Source: Begonia masoniana (lineage: Eukaryota > Streptophyta > Magnoliopsida > Cucurbitales > Begoniaceae). Taken from it: DNA of 64,000 nucleotides. Shown piece by piece: positions 23,989 through 35,540 of this stretch. A program made the translations under genes and the position numbers. Below the pieces are notes generated by a model. The model searched no databases and was not told the origin of the DNA. It was given only the letters and a program-made list of their open reading frames with translations. How positions within the stretch are numbered: position 1 is the first letter of the stretch; every line of letters begins with the position of its first letter. The DNA lies in contig CM039509.1 of assembly GCA_022432975.1 (NCBI GenBank), positions 22,909,432 to 22,973,431 on the forward strand, given 5' to 3'.

Positions 23989-24515
23989 ATGCACATATAC
24001 AATCTTTGGAATCTCACTGAATTACGACCCAGTGGGTTACCATAAATTGCTACTGTGCTACCCGGATTTATTCTAAATATTTCGGCTGCGTACGACCACA
24101 GTTGCTTGTACTATTCGTCGCACTTCCCTTCATTAAGTTCTCGAGCTACGCTTATTGCTTTTATGGCAAGACTTGATGAAACTTCGACATTGAAATTCTT
24201 CCTCACTATCTCGATAATAGAAGAGATATCACATGTAAGGTGACTTTTGAACCTATTCAGATACCCATTCGCCACCCGTTTTGCTGAAACGTGTTGACTC
24301 TCAATTTTTCTTGAATATGTGTGAGTATCGGTCAAGGTCTTTATTTGAAACGTCAGCTCGTCTTGCATCTTCGAAGCATGCAGTCGCCACTGACATTCGT
24401 CGTCACACTTTGCCGTCAGTCGATGATGGTCACTTTTGATGAACTTTATACCAAAACCATTTTTCAAAGAATATAGGACTATTTCTTCTTTAATATGTTG
24501 TAAAGAACTATATTG
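23989..24515 (-). pseudogene. MULE 1 transposase fragment
   Basis: Minus-strand coding matching the N-terminal DNA-binding region of plant Mutator-like transposases (KNGFGIKFIKSDHHRLTAKC, CQWRLHASK near 24370, RVANGYLNRF, FNVEVSSSLAIKA). It aligns with MULE 2 residues from about 150 onward but at perhaps half identity, so it is a different family. A TAG near 24114 replaces a Gln present in MULE 2. The coding continues left to 23989 (GRNSVRFQRLYMC), where copia A is inserted. At 24515 the outer gypsy LTR cuts it, and the missing N-terminus is not found beyond that LTR. Confidence 0.85.
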
Positions 24516-25013
24516 TGTGACGGCCCCCGACCCGGTCAGGGACGAGGAGCCATCACTGCTGACATTGAACAGAAAACGGGACATACATTTTTTTTTGAAC
24601 ATTTAGAACATCTCACAAAGGAAGAAAACCCTTACGGGAACTGAAGGCTGGAAGACGTAAAAACAGGAAACAGAAGGCAGAAACCTATTGAAATTGGATT
24701 GCAGAAATGCATGGCAGAAGGGATTCAGAATACTTAAAACAGAATCAGAACACATGTTAAATTTTAAACCACAGAAATAACAGACTAAAGAAAACAGGGA
24801 GACAGAAGTAAATTAAAACTTTGAACATCTAAGATATTGGGCAAGGTGGATTTGAAGAGTGCAGCAAAACATGTGAGAAGAAAATGGTAAAAACAGGAAA
24901 CAGAGATGAACGATAAAATAAACAGATAGAGAAATAAACAGACAGGGGAGGACGACTGAAAATACCGAAAGCAGAATAAATAACCCCTCTGAAAATTTAA
25001 AACTGGGAAGCGG

Positions 25014-25760
25014 CTACAGAAATAAATAGCAGGGAATCACAGGAAATATTGGCGGAGGACTTAGGCGGGAGACTGGCGGAAGACTTAGTTTAAAAAGGAT
25101 AGCGGTGGATTCAGATAAGACAAAAGATGAATAGTGATCAGCGGTGGATGTTGAAGATAAACTGACGGTGGATGTGATTTTTAAAGCAGCGGTAGATGTA
25201 AAACAGAAATGCATTATCCATCGGTGGATGTGAACTACAGACAAAATGAACAGTCCACCGGTGGATGTGAATTAAATTGGGCGGAAGATGTCGAATAAGA
25301 CAAAACATATGACGTCACCAGAAGATGTGATTTTGAAGGCAGCGGTGGAGAAGGACAACAGACATGAACTTTACAAACAACAGTGGATGATAAAATATTC
25401 AAGGCAAAATTGATAACATTTAGCAGGGAAACATATATAAACAAAAAGCATAACACAGAAGACATAACAAGGAACAGAAATACATTATCCACAGGTGGAT
25501 GTGAACTACAGGCAAGAGTGAACAGTCCATCGGTGGATGTGAACTACAGACAAAAATGAACAATCCACCGGTAGATGTAGTTTTTAAAGGGCAGCAGTAG
25601 AAGTAAAAAGAATAGAAGATTCTTATTGAAGACATCTACCGAAGTGAACAGTAAACAGAAGACTTCGTAGAAGATTTCTACCGATGACTAGAACATCAAA
25701 ACTTCACCGGGCGATGTAAAATTACAGACAGAAATGAACAGTGGCATCGGTGGATATAAT
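25014..25760 (-). repeat. Degenerate GGTGGATGTGAAC repeats in the outer LTR
   Basis: Many imperfect copies of CCACCGGTGGATGTGAAC and AGCGGTGGATG with intervening GACAAAATGAACAGT. On the minus strand the unit resembles the array unit of 18565-20060 (CATC.TCCGGT.CACTGTTCA), so the two families share an ancestral motif. Confidence 0.65.
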
Positions 25761-26285
25761 TTTTAAAGGCAAAGTTTGACAACTTTTAACAGGAAGACAT
25801 ACAAACAGAAAACCTCAAAACAGAAGGCATAAATGTTTCAAACCTTCAAAACCCGATTTCAAAACAAAGTTTTGAATCATGCTCTACAAGAGACAAGGGT
25901 TCAAGAAAACAAACTGCATGGATGGCTCTAAAACTCGAGACCATCCATGCACAACCCTAAAAGACAGATTTCCAAAACAGTTCCAGAATATTTCAGAATG
26001 TACATACAACTGCCAAATACAGAAGCTTAAAAACTTAAACAGCAGAAACTATACATTATCCTAATTCTTAACAGAATCCCAACGGAGTTTTAAAACAAAA
26101 CACCAGAATTTCAGTGGAGTTCACAGACATAAATTTTATTCTAAAAACTTAAACCTCAAGACAGAAATATGCCTGGCTGCAGCAACCAAACCCCCATGAG
26201 CTCGATCCACCAGCCACCTATTCATCAGTCTGAGGCACAAAGTCCTCATCTTCGGGTTCAGTACCTACATCAGGGAGTTCACCTA

Positions 26286-28501
26286 TGTAGCACCCGGTTC
26301 CATTGAACCAAAATTTAATTTATTATTTATGATGTACTTTTAGTGAAGGGTTGGGGGAGTTATTGATTAGGTTAATAAATGTTTGGGCGAGGGCATGATG
26401 GTAATTAGAATTTTTACATAGTGGATAACGTATTTAAGGAAGAGTCTAGTGTGAGTAGCCGCTATTGTTTCATTTCTTTTTACCTCTCAGCTCGACGGAT
26501 TCCCCCTAGGCGATTCCCCTCCAACCAAGGTGAGTTTTGATTCGATTACTTGCTGTTTTTAGTGTCTAGATAACTGGTGGATGGCTATGTGTGCATTTTG
26601 GAAGTATAGAGAGTGAGGGATGGGATTTGGGGTTTAGTGATGAATCGGGAATGGCGAAGAACAGAACCATTAGAAGTAGCCCTTTAGATTTCCTAATGTT
26701 TAGAATGAAGTTTAGTGATGCTGTGCTTATGTTTTAGGTGAGCCAGCTCTTGGAATATCCTACCACCAGGAACTCTCGGTGAAGCCAGGTAAGTGAAGTA
26801 TTGTGTGTGCCCTCGGGCCTACATCACAAAACAGTAGGTTTATGTATGTTTGAGTATTTTCTGTATGTTATGCATCATGCTTTTGAAAGAATACGAAAAT
26901 GAACTTTCATGCATCATTATGGAAAGGCAAGTACAGATTGAAATGCATTGGCGGTTAAAAGAACTAATCCACCCCTTAACTGATGAAGAGGATTTATGAC
27001 ATTGGGAGAGCTTTTCCCACTCCCAAGGGAACTGAGGGATCAGAATAGCTGTTAAGGGACTTCATCCACCCCTTAACTGATGAAGAGGATGTATGACATT
27101 GGGAGAATTGATCTCACTCCCAAGGGAATCAAGGGATCTGATCAGTAAACAAACGATGTGCAACTGAGATGAGAAAGTAGAAACTGCATATTCAGGATTT
27201 AAGTTTCAGCATATCATTTCCTTATTGCTTTACTTACTTAGCATTAGGCTAATAGATGAGTTTTGTGATGTAGGTGTTGAGGATACTGCAGGTGAATTCC
27301 CTGAGTTTACTGACGAATAGATGGGGTTGGAGGAGCACTTCTCTGTCTCGAACTGGTATACTGATGAGGCGGTTTAACCGATGTCTGTTGGTGTGAAAGT
27401 TTAGTTGACAGTGTTTCAATTTAAGTATATTGAGTTTTCATGATAGTAGTGATGTCAATGTTTTGAATACAATTTCGAGATTTTCCTATTAATAGTATTC
27501 TGTTGGGATTTAATGTTGGCACACACTGAATTTTTAGTATTGTAATGGTTTGAAATGTTTTTGAATGGTTTCAGTGAAGTGAGTAAATTCTTTTCTGTAG
27601 TTAGAGTCGTGTTTGTATACCAAGGAGTAGATGAGATGTGGTTCTGTTCTCTACCGTTAGAAGAAGTCTATCGGCAGAGGGTGAGTTGTTGTTCTGTTGT
27701 CTATCGGAAGATGTCTTCAGTGGAAGCCATCAGATGATATAGAACGAAATATGTCGTTTAGTGATCGGTATATATAGCTTGTTTTATCGGAAGATGTTGT
27801 TTTGTTCACTATCGGTAGATGAAGTCTATCGGTAGATGTCGGGTTATAGTTATGTGTCTATCGGAAGATATAAGTAGAGAGTTTGTCGTTTAGTGATCGG
27901 CGTATGCAGTCTACTCAATCGGAAGGTGTAGGTTTAAGTCTATCGGATGATGTCTCAGTAAACTCACCGGTAGATGTGTGCTGACGTCGTCGGTAAGTGT
28001 AGGAGGACTCTTGTCGTTTAGTCACCGGTGGATGTAGAACAAAGTCGATCGGATGAAGGAAATCATCTAGCTGACGTCATCGGAAGATGCAGAGTTTATT
28101 TTGTCGTTTAGTCACCGGTAGATACAGTCTACCGAGAGATGCCCTTTGTTTTTCATTTGGCTGACATCATCGGCAGAAGCCTTCTGCTGACGTCATCGGC
28201 AGAAGCCTTCTATTTTCTATTTCTGCTTCTTCCGTTGACTTTATTTATCGGCAGATCCGTTTGACCTCTGTGACACCTCAAGTATTTCAATTTAAACTTC
28301 TATTTCCTATTGGCCGATTACTTCTTAATATTTCGAACGATTATGTTAACATTGTTTTTATGGCTTTGTCTAATTCTATTTTTTCTTAAATGATTTCCGC
28401 TGCAAGTTGGTTTTTTTTTTTTAAAAAAAATATGGTTGAAACTTTTAGTCATGTACGGGCATTGTGTCACGAACCGGGTTCAGATAACTCGGGGCGTTAC
28501 A
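26286..28501 (+). mobile_element. Gypsy B 5' LTR
   Basis: TGTAGCACCCGG to GGGGCGTTACA. TATA-like GTATTTAAGG near 26429. Exon 1 ends CCAAG/GTGAGT at 26529, intron 1 is 26530-26737, exon 2 is 26738-26788 (51 nt) and intron 2 is 26789-27273. From 27650 to 28260 there are repeated CGGTAGATG, TTGTCGTTTAGTCACCGG and CTGACGTCATCGG motifs. Confidence 0.95.
26789..27273 (+). other. Predicted LTR intron 2 closed by a 15-bp stem (gypsy B 5' LTR)
   Basis: Donor CCAG/GTAAGT at 26788. Hairpin GCC-CTCG-GGC at 26809-26818. Arm CCTACATCACAAAAC at 26818-26832. Two copies of a roughly 110-bp hairpin-rich unit at 26940-27135. Hairpin TTAGC-ATTAG-GCTAA at 27238-27252 with branch-like CTAAT. Arm GTTTTGTGATGTAGG at 27260-27274 ends in the acceptor AG/G. 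The arms pair perfectly over 15 bp. Confidence 0.62.
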
Positions 28502-28504
28502 GTG

Positions 28505-28517
28505 TGGTATCAGAGAC
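28505..28517 (+). other. Primer-binding site of gypsy B
   Basis: TGGTATCAGAGAC lies three bases after the LTR. It matches initiator tRNA-Met except near its end. Confidence 0.88.
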
Positions 28518-28584
28518 ATTCAGTTAAACCGTTCAAAAGATTACTCATCAGTGCCAATCGTCACATGGAAGTACTCCAACAACT

Positions 28585-28644
28585 GTAAGTGTTTATGTTA
28601 GCCTCAGTAATTAGATATTTATGAACATAGTTAACCTTGTACAG
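28585..28644 (+). other. Predicted short leader intron upstream of gypsy B gag
   Basis: CAACT/GTAAGT at 28584 and TGTACAG/GAAGT at 28644 bound a 60-nt stretch, 12 bases before the gag ATG at 28657. Gypsy A has the same donor sequence and spacing. Confidence 0.5.
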
Positions 28645-28656
28645 GAAGTCAGTTTA

Positions 28657-31600
28657 ATGACCAGACGCCCAGGAAGACCTAGGATACCGAGGGAAATGCC
28701 AAACTTGAGGAGTGAGGAGGAACCTAGTGTTATTAGGCAACTAACAGACTTGGTACGTCAACAAACAGACTTAGTGCGTCAGCAGTCCGATCAGTTGAGG
28801 GTGTTGCTGAACCGAGAGGTACATGGGAGTGCCAACTCAGGTTCTAGCAATGAGCATTCAGGAGACCGATTCTGAAGACTTCAGCCACCCACATTTGATG
28901 GAAAGTCATCCAATCTGATTGTCGCTGAGGAGTGGCTTAGGAAAATTGAGAGTATGTTCAAGTGTGCCAATGTTGGTGAAGGAGACAAAGTCACGTTGGC
29001 CACGTTCCATTTTGCCGGTGATGCTCAACTTTGGTGGGAGACAATCGAGACCACCACCGATGTCTCAGCGATGTCTTGGTCGCAGTTCAAGGACACCTTC
29101 TATGAGAAATATTTTAATAGCACAGTCCAGGCAGCAAAGAAGGTAGAGTTTTTGAACTTGAAGCAGACAGGGTCTGTGGCAGAATACGTTAGACAATTCG
29201 AGTCTCTGTCCAGGTTTGCTGGACACCTTGTTCACCGAAATGAAGATAAGGTGTTTCAATTCATGAATGGACTGAAACCAGAAATGTACAGAGGGGTCGA
29301 GTTTTCAGGTTATAAAGGTTTGCCCTTTAGTGATGTTGTGTCCACAACATTGGAGGTGGAAGAAGCTGAATTGAAATGTGCTGGACTAAAGGAAACCCCG
29401 AGAAAGTTCGTTCAACCACAGCCGCAGAAAGGGGTGAAGAGGTCCAATGAAGGCCAGCACAGCCAAGGGATAGGAAAGAAGGTACCAGACACCAAGACGT
29501 TCCCTCAGTGCCCAAAGTGCTTGAAGAATCACCCGGGCGAGTGTAGATTTGGATCAGGTAAGTGCTTCAACTGCGAGGAGGTTGGACACTTGTACAAGGA
29601 TTGCCCAAAGCCCCGGGTCGTTCGATGTTTCCATTGCAACAAGGTTGGCCATACCAACAGAGATTGCCCAACTTTGAAGGGTGGCCTTGCCAGGATTAAG
29701 CCAAGAATATTCTCCATGATGGAGTCTGGTGATGAGGACCAGCCTGCTGTAGTGTCAGGTACTATATTGATTAACTCTATACCTGCTTTTACTTTGATAG
29801 ATTCGGGTGCAACTCATTCTTTTATAGCCTCTGCATTTACGAATAAGTTAGATGTACGGTTTACTCCTTCTGAGCATGTGTTTAATGTAGCATTACCTTC
29901 TGGTGAGCACATGCACTCCAATCAAATGATGCCTGATAGTGTGGTGTTAGTAGGAAACATGAATTTGCCTGCTGATCTCATTGTTATGGACATAATGGGA
30001 TTTGATGTGATCCTAGGAATGGATTGGTTGTTTAAGCATTTTGCCACAATAGATTGTAGGGCTGGAATTGTTAGTTTTCAACCCCCTAGTGGTTTGAGCC
30101 ATACCTTCCAAGCTCTGAAGAGGAGTAAGGAAATGACTGTGATGACTTCTGCCGATTGTAGACCCTCCCCATGCAGAGAGTATTTGTGCTTTTTGGCCAA
30201 TGTCTTAGACATGCAGCTAGTAGAAGAATCAAGCCCCAAAAATGTTGTAGTTGTCCAAGATTTTCCAGAAGTATTTCTAGATAACCTTCCTGGCTTGCCA
30301 CCAGATAGGGAAATTGAGTTTGTGGTAGATGTTTACCCCGGCGCCGAGCTTGTGTCTAAAAATCCATATAGACTAGAACCAACAGAACTTAAAGAATTGA
30401 AGAAACAGTTAGAGGATTTGTTGGAGAAGGGGTTCATACGCCCTAGCTTTTCACCATGGGGTGTACCTATCCTTTTTGTCAAAAAGAAAGATGGATCAAT
30501 GCGTATGTGCATAGACTATAGAGAGTTGAATAAGCTAACTGTCAATAACAAGTATCCACTGCCGAGGATTGATGATTTATTTGATCAGCTTAAGGGTGCA
30601 AGAGTTTTCTCTAAAATTGACCTTAGGTCCGGTTACTACCAGTTGAAGGTTAAATCTGAAGATATCCCAAAGATTGCCTTTCGCACAAGGTATGGACATT
30701 ATGAGTTTTTGGCTATGTCTTTTGGTTTGACAAATGCACCAGCAGCCTTCATGGTTCTTATGAACAGGGTGTTTCACGAGTATTTGGACAAGTTTGTCAT
30801 TGTATTCATAGATGACATTCTAATCTATTCTAAAACTAAGGAGGAGCATGCAGGACACCTAAACTTGGTGTTAGGATTGCTGAGGCAGCACCAACTTTAT
30901 GCCAAATTTTCTAAATGTGAGTTTTTGGTTGGACAGAGTTCACTTTCTTGGTCATGTGATCTCTGGAGATGGGATATCTGTTGATCCAGCCAAGGTTCAA
31001 GCTGTTAAGGAATGGCCCCAACCGAAGAATGCCACTGATATCCGAAGTTTCCTTGGATTAGCAGGATATTATAGAAAATTCATCGAGGGATTTTCAAAGA
31101 TTGCCACACCCCTTACTATGTTAACAAGGAAAAATATGAAGTATAATTGGACTGATAAATGTGAATCCAGTTTCTAGACCTTGAAGCAGAAACTAACCAA
31201 TGCTCCAATTCTGACCCTTCTTGTTGTTAATGGTAAGTTCAGCATATATTGTGATGCATCCAAAGTTGGACTTGGTTGTGTTTTGATGCAAGATGGAAAG
31301 GTTATAGCTTATGCATCTTGGCAGTTAAAAGTGCATGAGAAGAATTACCCTACACATGACCTAGAATTAGCTGCTGTGGTTTTTGCATTAAAGATTTGGA
31401 GGCACTACCTGTATGGACAGACCTGTGAGATATTTTCGGATCATAAAAGTCTGAAATACATCTTAGGAACTGAATATGAGGTAACGTAGGTGGCTAGAGT
31501 TTGTCAAAGATTATGATTTCGAGATTAAGTACCACCCTGGCAAGGCGAATGTAGTTGCCGATGCTTTGAGTAGAGTGACTCCTTCAGTCTCTTCATTGAT

Positions 31601-33134
31601 TCTAGAAATACCGATAGCTTTAGAGATAGAATTCCAAAGATTTAACCTGGAGGCGGTGTCTAGTGTGTCAGCCATGCTTTTGGCCATATCTTTGAGGCCA
31701 ACTATTTTGGAGAAAATAAAGGAAGTTCAAATGGATGACACCAAATGCAATAAGTATAAGTTGTGCATAGATTCTACTGACGAGTCGGACTTCAACTGCT
31801 CAGCTGATGGAATTCTCAAGTTTCAAAATAAATGGTTTGTTCCGGCTGATACCGAACTTAGAAAAGAAATCCTATCTGAGGCACATTCCTCCAGACTTTC
31901 TGTTCATCCTGGAGGTACGAAAATGTACAGAGACCTCAAGCAACATTATTGGTGGCCAGGTATGAAGAGAAGTGTGGCGGAGTACGTGGAGTCATGTCTG
32001 GTCTGCCAGCAAGTCAAGGCTGAACATCAGAGGCCTGCTGGAACATTGCAACCCTTACCAGTTCCCGAATGGAAATGGGAACAAATAACTATGGATTTTG
32101 TTATAGGATTACCTAGAACAGCAAAAGGTCACGATACAATTTGGGTAATAGTTGATCGTTTAACCAAATCAGCTCACTTTCTGCCAATAAAGATAACATA
32201 CTCGATGGATCAATTGGCTGAGTTGTATGTGCACGAAGTTGTTAGACTGCATGGAGTTCCAAGCACCATAGTTTCAGACCGAGACTCCAGATTTACATCT
32301 AAGTTTTGGAAAAGTTTGCACAAGGCTATGGGAACACAGCTTAGTTTTAGCACAGCCTTTCATCCTCAAACTGATGGACAATCCGAGAGAACTATCCAAA
32401 CGTTGGAGGATATGCTTCGCGCATGTGTACTGGAATTTTAGGGTTCTTGGAGTAAGAGTTTACCATTGGTTGAATTCTCTTATAATAACAGTTTTCAAGC
32501 AACAATAGGCATGGCACCATACGAGGCATTATATGGACGAAAGTGCAGATCTCCATTATATTGGGATGAGATTGGAGAAGCACAACTGATTGGTCCCGAC
32601 ATTGTGCAGCAGACAGTGGAGAAGATTGCTCTTATCCGACAAAGAATCTTAACAGCTCAAAGTCGGCAGAAAAGCTATGCAGACAAAAGACGAAGAGAAT
32701 TAGAATTTGATGTTGGTAATGAAGTTTTCCTTAAGGTGTCACCTTTCAAAAGAGTCGCGAGATTTGGAAAGAGAGGCAAGTTGAACCCCAGATTTATTGG
32801 ACCGTTCACTATTCTAAAGAGAGTTGGGAGAGCAGCCTATCAGTTGCAGCTACCGAATTCTATGGAAGGGATACACAGTGTGTTCCATGTTTCTATGTTG
32901 AAGAAGTGTGTACGAGATTCATCATAGATGGTGGAACAGTAGAACATTGAAGTCCTTCTTACTCTTACTTATGAGGAGAAACCAGTAAAAATCTTAGATT
33001 ATGCAGTAAAGGTATTATGCAACAAAAAAGTTCCACTGGTAAAAGTCTTATGGCATAACCAGAACATTGAGGAGACAACTTGGGAGCGCCAGCAGGACAT
33101 GATGGACCAATATCCAGAACTATTCAGGTACTGA
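28657..33134 (+). pseudogene. Gypsy B gag-pol polyprotein, degraded
   Basis: Gag starts MTRRPGRPRIPRE. Seen in order: Gag ([19 protein letters not shown]), two zinc knuckles [14 protein letters not shown] and [14 protein letters not shown] (29560-29670), protease [11 protein letters not shown] near 29800, reverse transcriptase [10 protein letters not shown] near 30810, RNase [12 protein letters not shown] near 31250, integrase HHCC near 31890-32010, core [15 protein letters not shown] and [10 protein letters not shown], and chromodomain-like LVKVLWHNQNIEETTWE near 33035. Breaks: TGA 28873, frameshift near 30927, TAG 31174, frameshift near 31460 and a TAA just after, TAG 32439, TAG 32925. Most of the stops stand where gypsy A or C has Gln, as expected from C-to-T change. 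Confidence 0.94.
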
Positions 33135-33169
33135 ATTTTGAGGAAAAAATTCTTTTAAGGAGGGTAGAT

Positions 33170-35386
33170 TGTAGCACCCGGTTCCATTGAACCAAAATTT
33201 AATTTATTATTTATGATGTACTTTTAGTGAAGGGTTGGGGGAGTTATTGATTAGGTTATTAAATGTTCAGGCGAGGGCATGATGGTAATTAGAATTTTTA
33301 CATAGTGGATAACGTATTTAAGGAAGAGTCCAGTGTGAGTAGCCGCCACCGTTTCATTTCTTTTTACCTCTCAGCTCGACGGATTCCCCCTAGGCGATTC
33401 CCCTCCAACCAAGGTGAGTTTTGATTCGATTACTTGCTGTTTTTAGTGTCTAGATAACTGGTGGATAGCTATGTGTGCATTTTGGAAGTACAGAGAGTGA
33501 GGGATGAGATTTGGGGTTTAGCGATGAATCGGGAATGGCGAAGAACAGAACCCTTAGAAGTAGCCCTTTAGATTTCCTAATGTTTAGAATGAAGTTTAGT
33601 AATGCTGTGCTTATGTTTTAGGTGCGCCATCTCTTGGAATATCCTACCACCAGGAACTCTCGGTGAAGCCAGGTAAGTGAAGTATTGTGTGTGCCCTCGG
33701 GCCTACATCACAAAATAGTAGGTTTATGTATGTTTGAGTATTTTCTGTATGTTATGCATCATGCTTTTGAAAGAATACGAAAATGAACTTTCATGCATCA
33801 TTATGGAAAGGCAAGTACAGATTGAAATGCATTGGCGGTTAAGGGAACTAATCCACCCCTTAACTGATGAAGAGGATTTATGACATTGGGAGAGCTGATC
33901 CCACTCCCAAGGGAACTGAGGGATCAGAATAGCTGTTAAGGGACTTCATCCACCCCTTAACTGATGAAGAGGATGTATGACATTGGGAGAATTGATCCCA
34001 CTCCCAAGGGAATCAATGGATCTGATCAGTAAACAAACGATGTGCAACTGAGATGAGAAAGTAGAAACTGCATATTCAGGATTTAAGTTTCAGCATATCA
34101 TTTCATTATTGCTTTACTTACTTAGCATTAGGCTAATAGATGAGTTTTGTGATGTAGGTGTTGAGGATACTGCAGGTGAATTCCCTGAGTTTACTGACGA
34201 ATAGATGGGGTTGGAGGAGCACTTCTCTGTCTCGAACTGGTATACTGATGAGGCGGTTTAACCGATGTCTGTTGGTGTGAAAGTTTAGTTGACAGTGTTT
34301 CAATTTAAGTATATTGCGTTTTCATGACAGTAGTGATTTCAATGTTTTGAATACAATTTTGAGATTTTCCTATTAATAGTATTCTGTTGGGATTTAATGT
34401 TGGCACACACTGAATTTTTAGTATTGTAATGGTTTGAAAAGTTTTTGAATGGTTTCAATGAAGTGAGTAAATTCTTTTCTGTAGTTAGAGTCGTGTTTGT
34501 ATACCAAGGAGTAGATGAGATGTGGTTCTGTTCTCTACCATTAGATGAAGTCTATCGGCAGAGGTTGAGTTGTTGTTCTTTTGTCTATCGGAAGATGTCT
34601 TCAGTGGAAGCCATCGGATGATATAGAACGAAATATGTCGTTTAGTGATCGGTATATGTAGCTTGTTTTATCGAAAGATGTTGTTTTTTTCACTATCGGT
34701 AGATGAAGTCTATCGGTAGATGTCGGGTTATAGTAATTTGTCTATCGGAAGATATAAGTAGAGAGTTTGTCGTTTAGTGATCGGCGTATGCAGTCTACTC
34801 AATCGGAAGGTGTAGGTTTAAATCTATCGGATGATGTCTCAGTAAACTCACCGGCAGATTTGTGCTAACATCGTCGGTAGGTGTAGGAGGACTCTTGTCG
34901 TTTAGTCACCGGTAGATGTAGAACAAAGTCGATCGGATGAAGGAAATCATCTGGCTGACATCATCGGAAGATGCAGAGTGTATTTTGTCGTTTAGTCACC
35001 GGTAGATACAGTCTACCGAGAGATGTCCTTTGTTTTTCATTTGGCTGACGTCATCGGCAGAAGCCTTCTGCTGACGTCATCGGCAGAAGCCTTCTATTTT
35101 CTATTTCTGCTTCTTCTGTTGACTTTATTAATCGGCAGATCCGTTTGACCTCTGTGACACCTCAAGTATTTCAATTTAAACTTCTATTTCCTATTAGCCG
35201 ATTACTTTTTAATATTTCCAACGATTATGTTAACATTGTTTTTATGGCTTTGTCTAATTCTATTTTTGCTTAAATGATTTCCGCTGCAAGTTGGTTTTTT
35301 TTAAAAAAAAAAAAATACGGTTGAAACTTTTACTCATGTACGGGCATTGTGTGACGAACTGGGTTCAGATAACTCGGGGCGTTACA
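33170..35386 (+). mobile_element. Gypsy B 3' LTR
   Basis: Preceded by the purine tract AAGGAGGGTAGAT. Same layout as the 5' LTR: intron 2 arms at 33702-33716 and 34144-34158. One arm has a single C-to-T change at its last base (CACAAAAT). Confidence 0.95.
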
Positions 35387-35540
35387 ACCTATGAGTCTAA
35401 AACTCAGTAAGAATATATAAAACAATGCAGTGATGCATATGCTATGCATGAACTTTCAGAAATACAGTGACAGTACAGAACATTACGTTTCAGTGGCAGA
35501 GGGATATAAGTGGGGCTTATAGGAGAACTGGCGAACAGTG

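Larger units (their letters stand above)
26286..35386 (+). mobile_element. Full-length Ty3/gypsy element B
   Basis: Two LTRs of 2216 and 2217 bp, primer site, gag-pol and polypurine tract, flanked by ACCTA at 26281-26285 and 35387-35391. Inserted in intron 2 of the outer LTR. Gag-pol carries at least five stops and two frameshifts and the LTRs differ by a few percent, so it is older than gypsy A. The solo LTRs 5025, 35541 and 54242 are related to its LTR. Confidence 0.95.

Noticed and set aside
24111..24602. The first residues of the minus-strand MULE 1 frame (right of 24515)
   Set aside because: These come from the outer LTR sequence. MULE similarity starts only at the LTR border.
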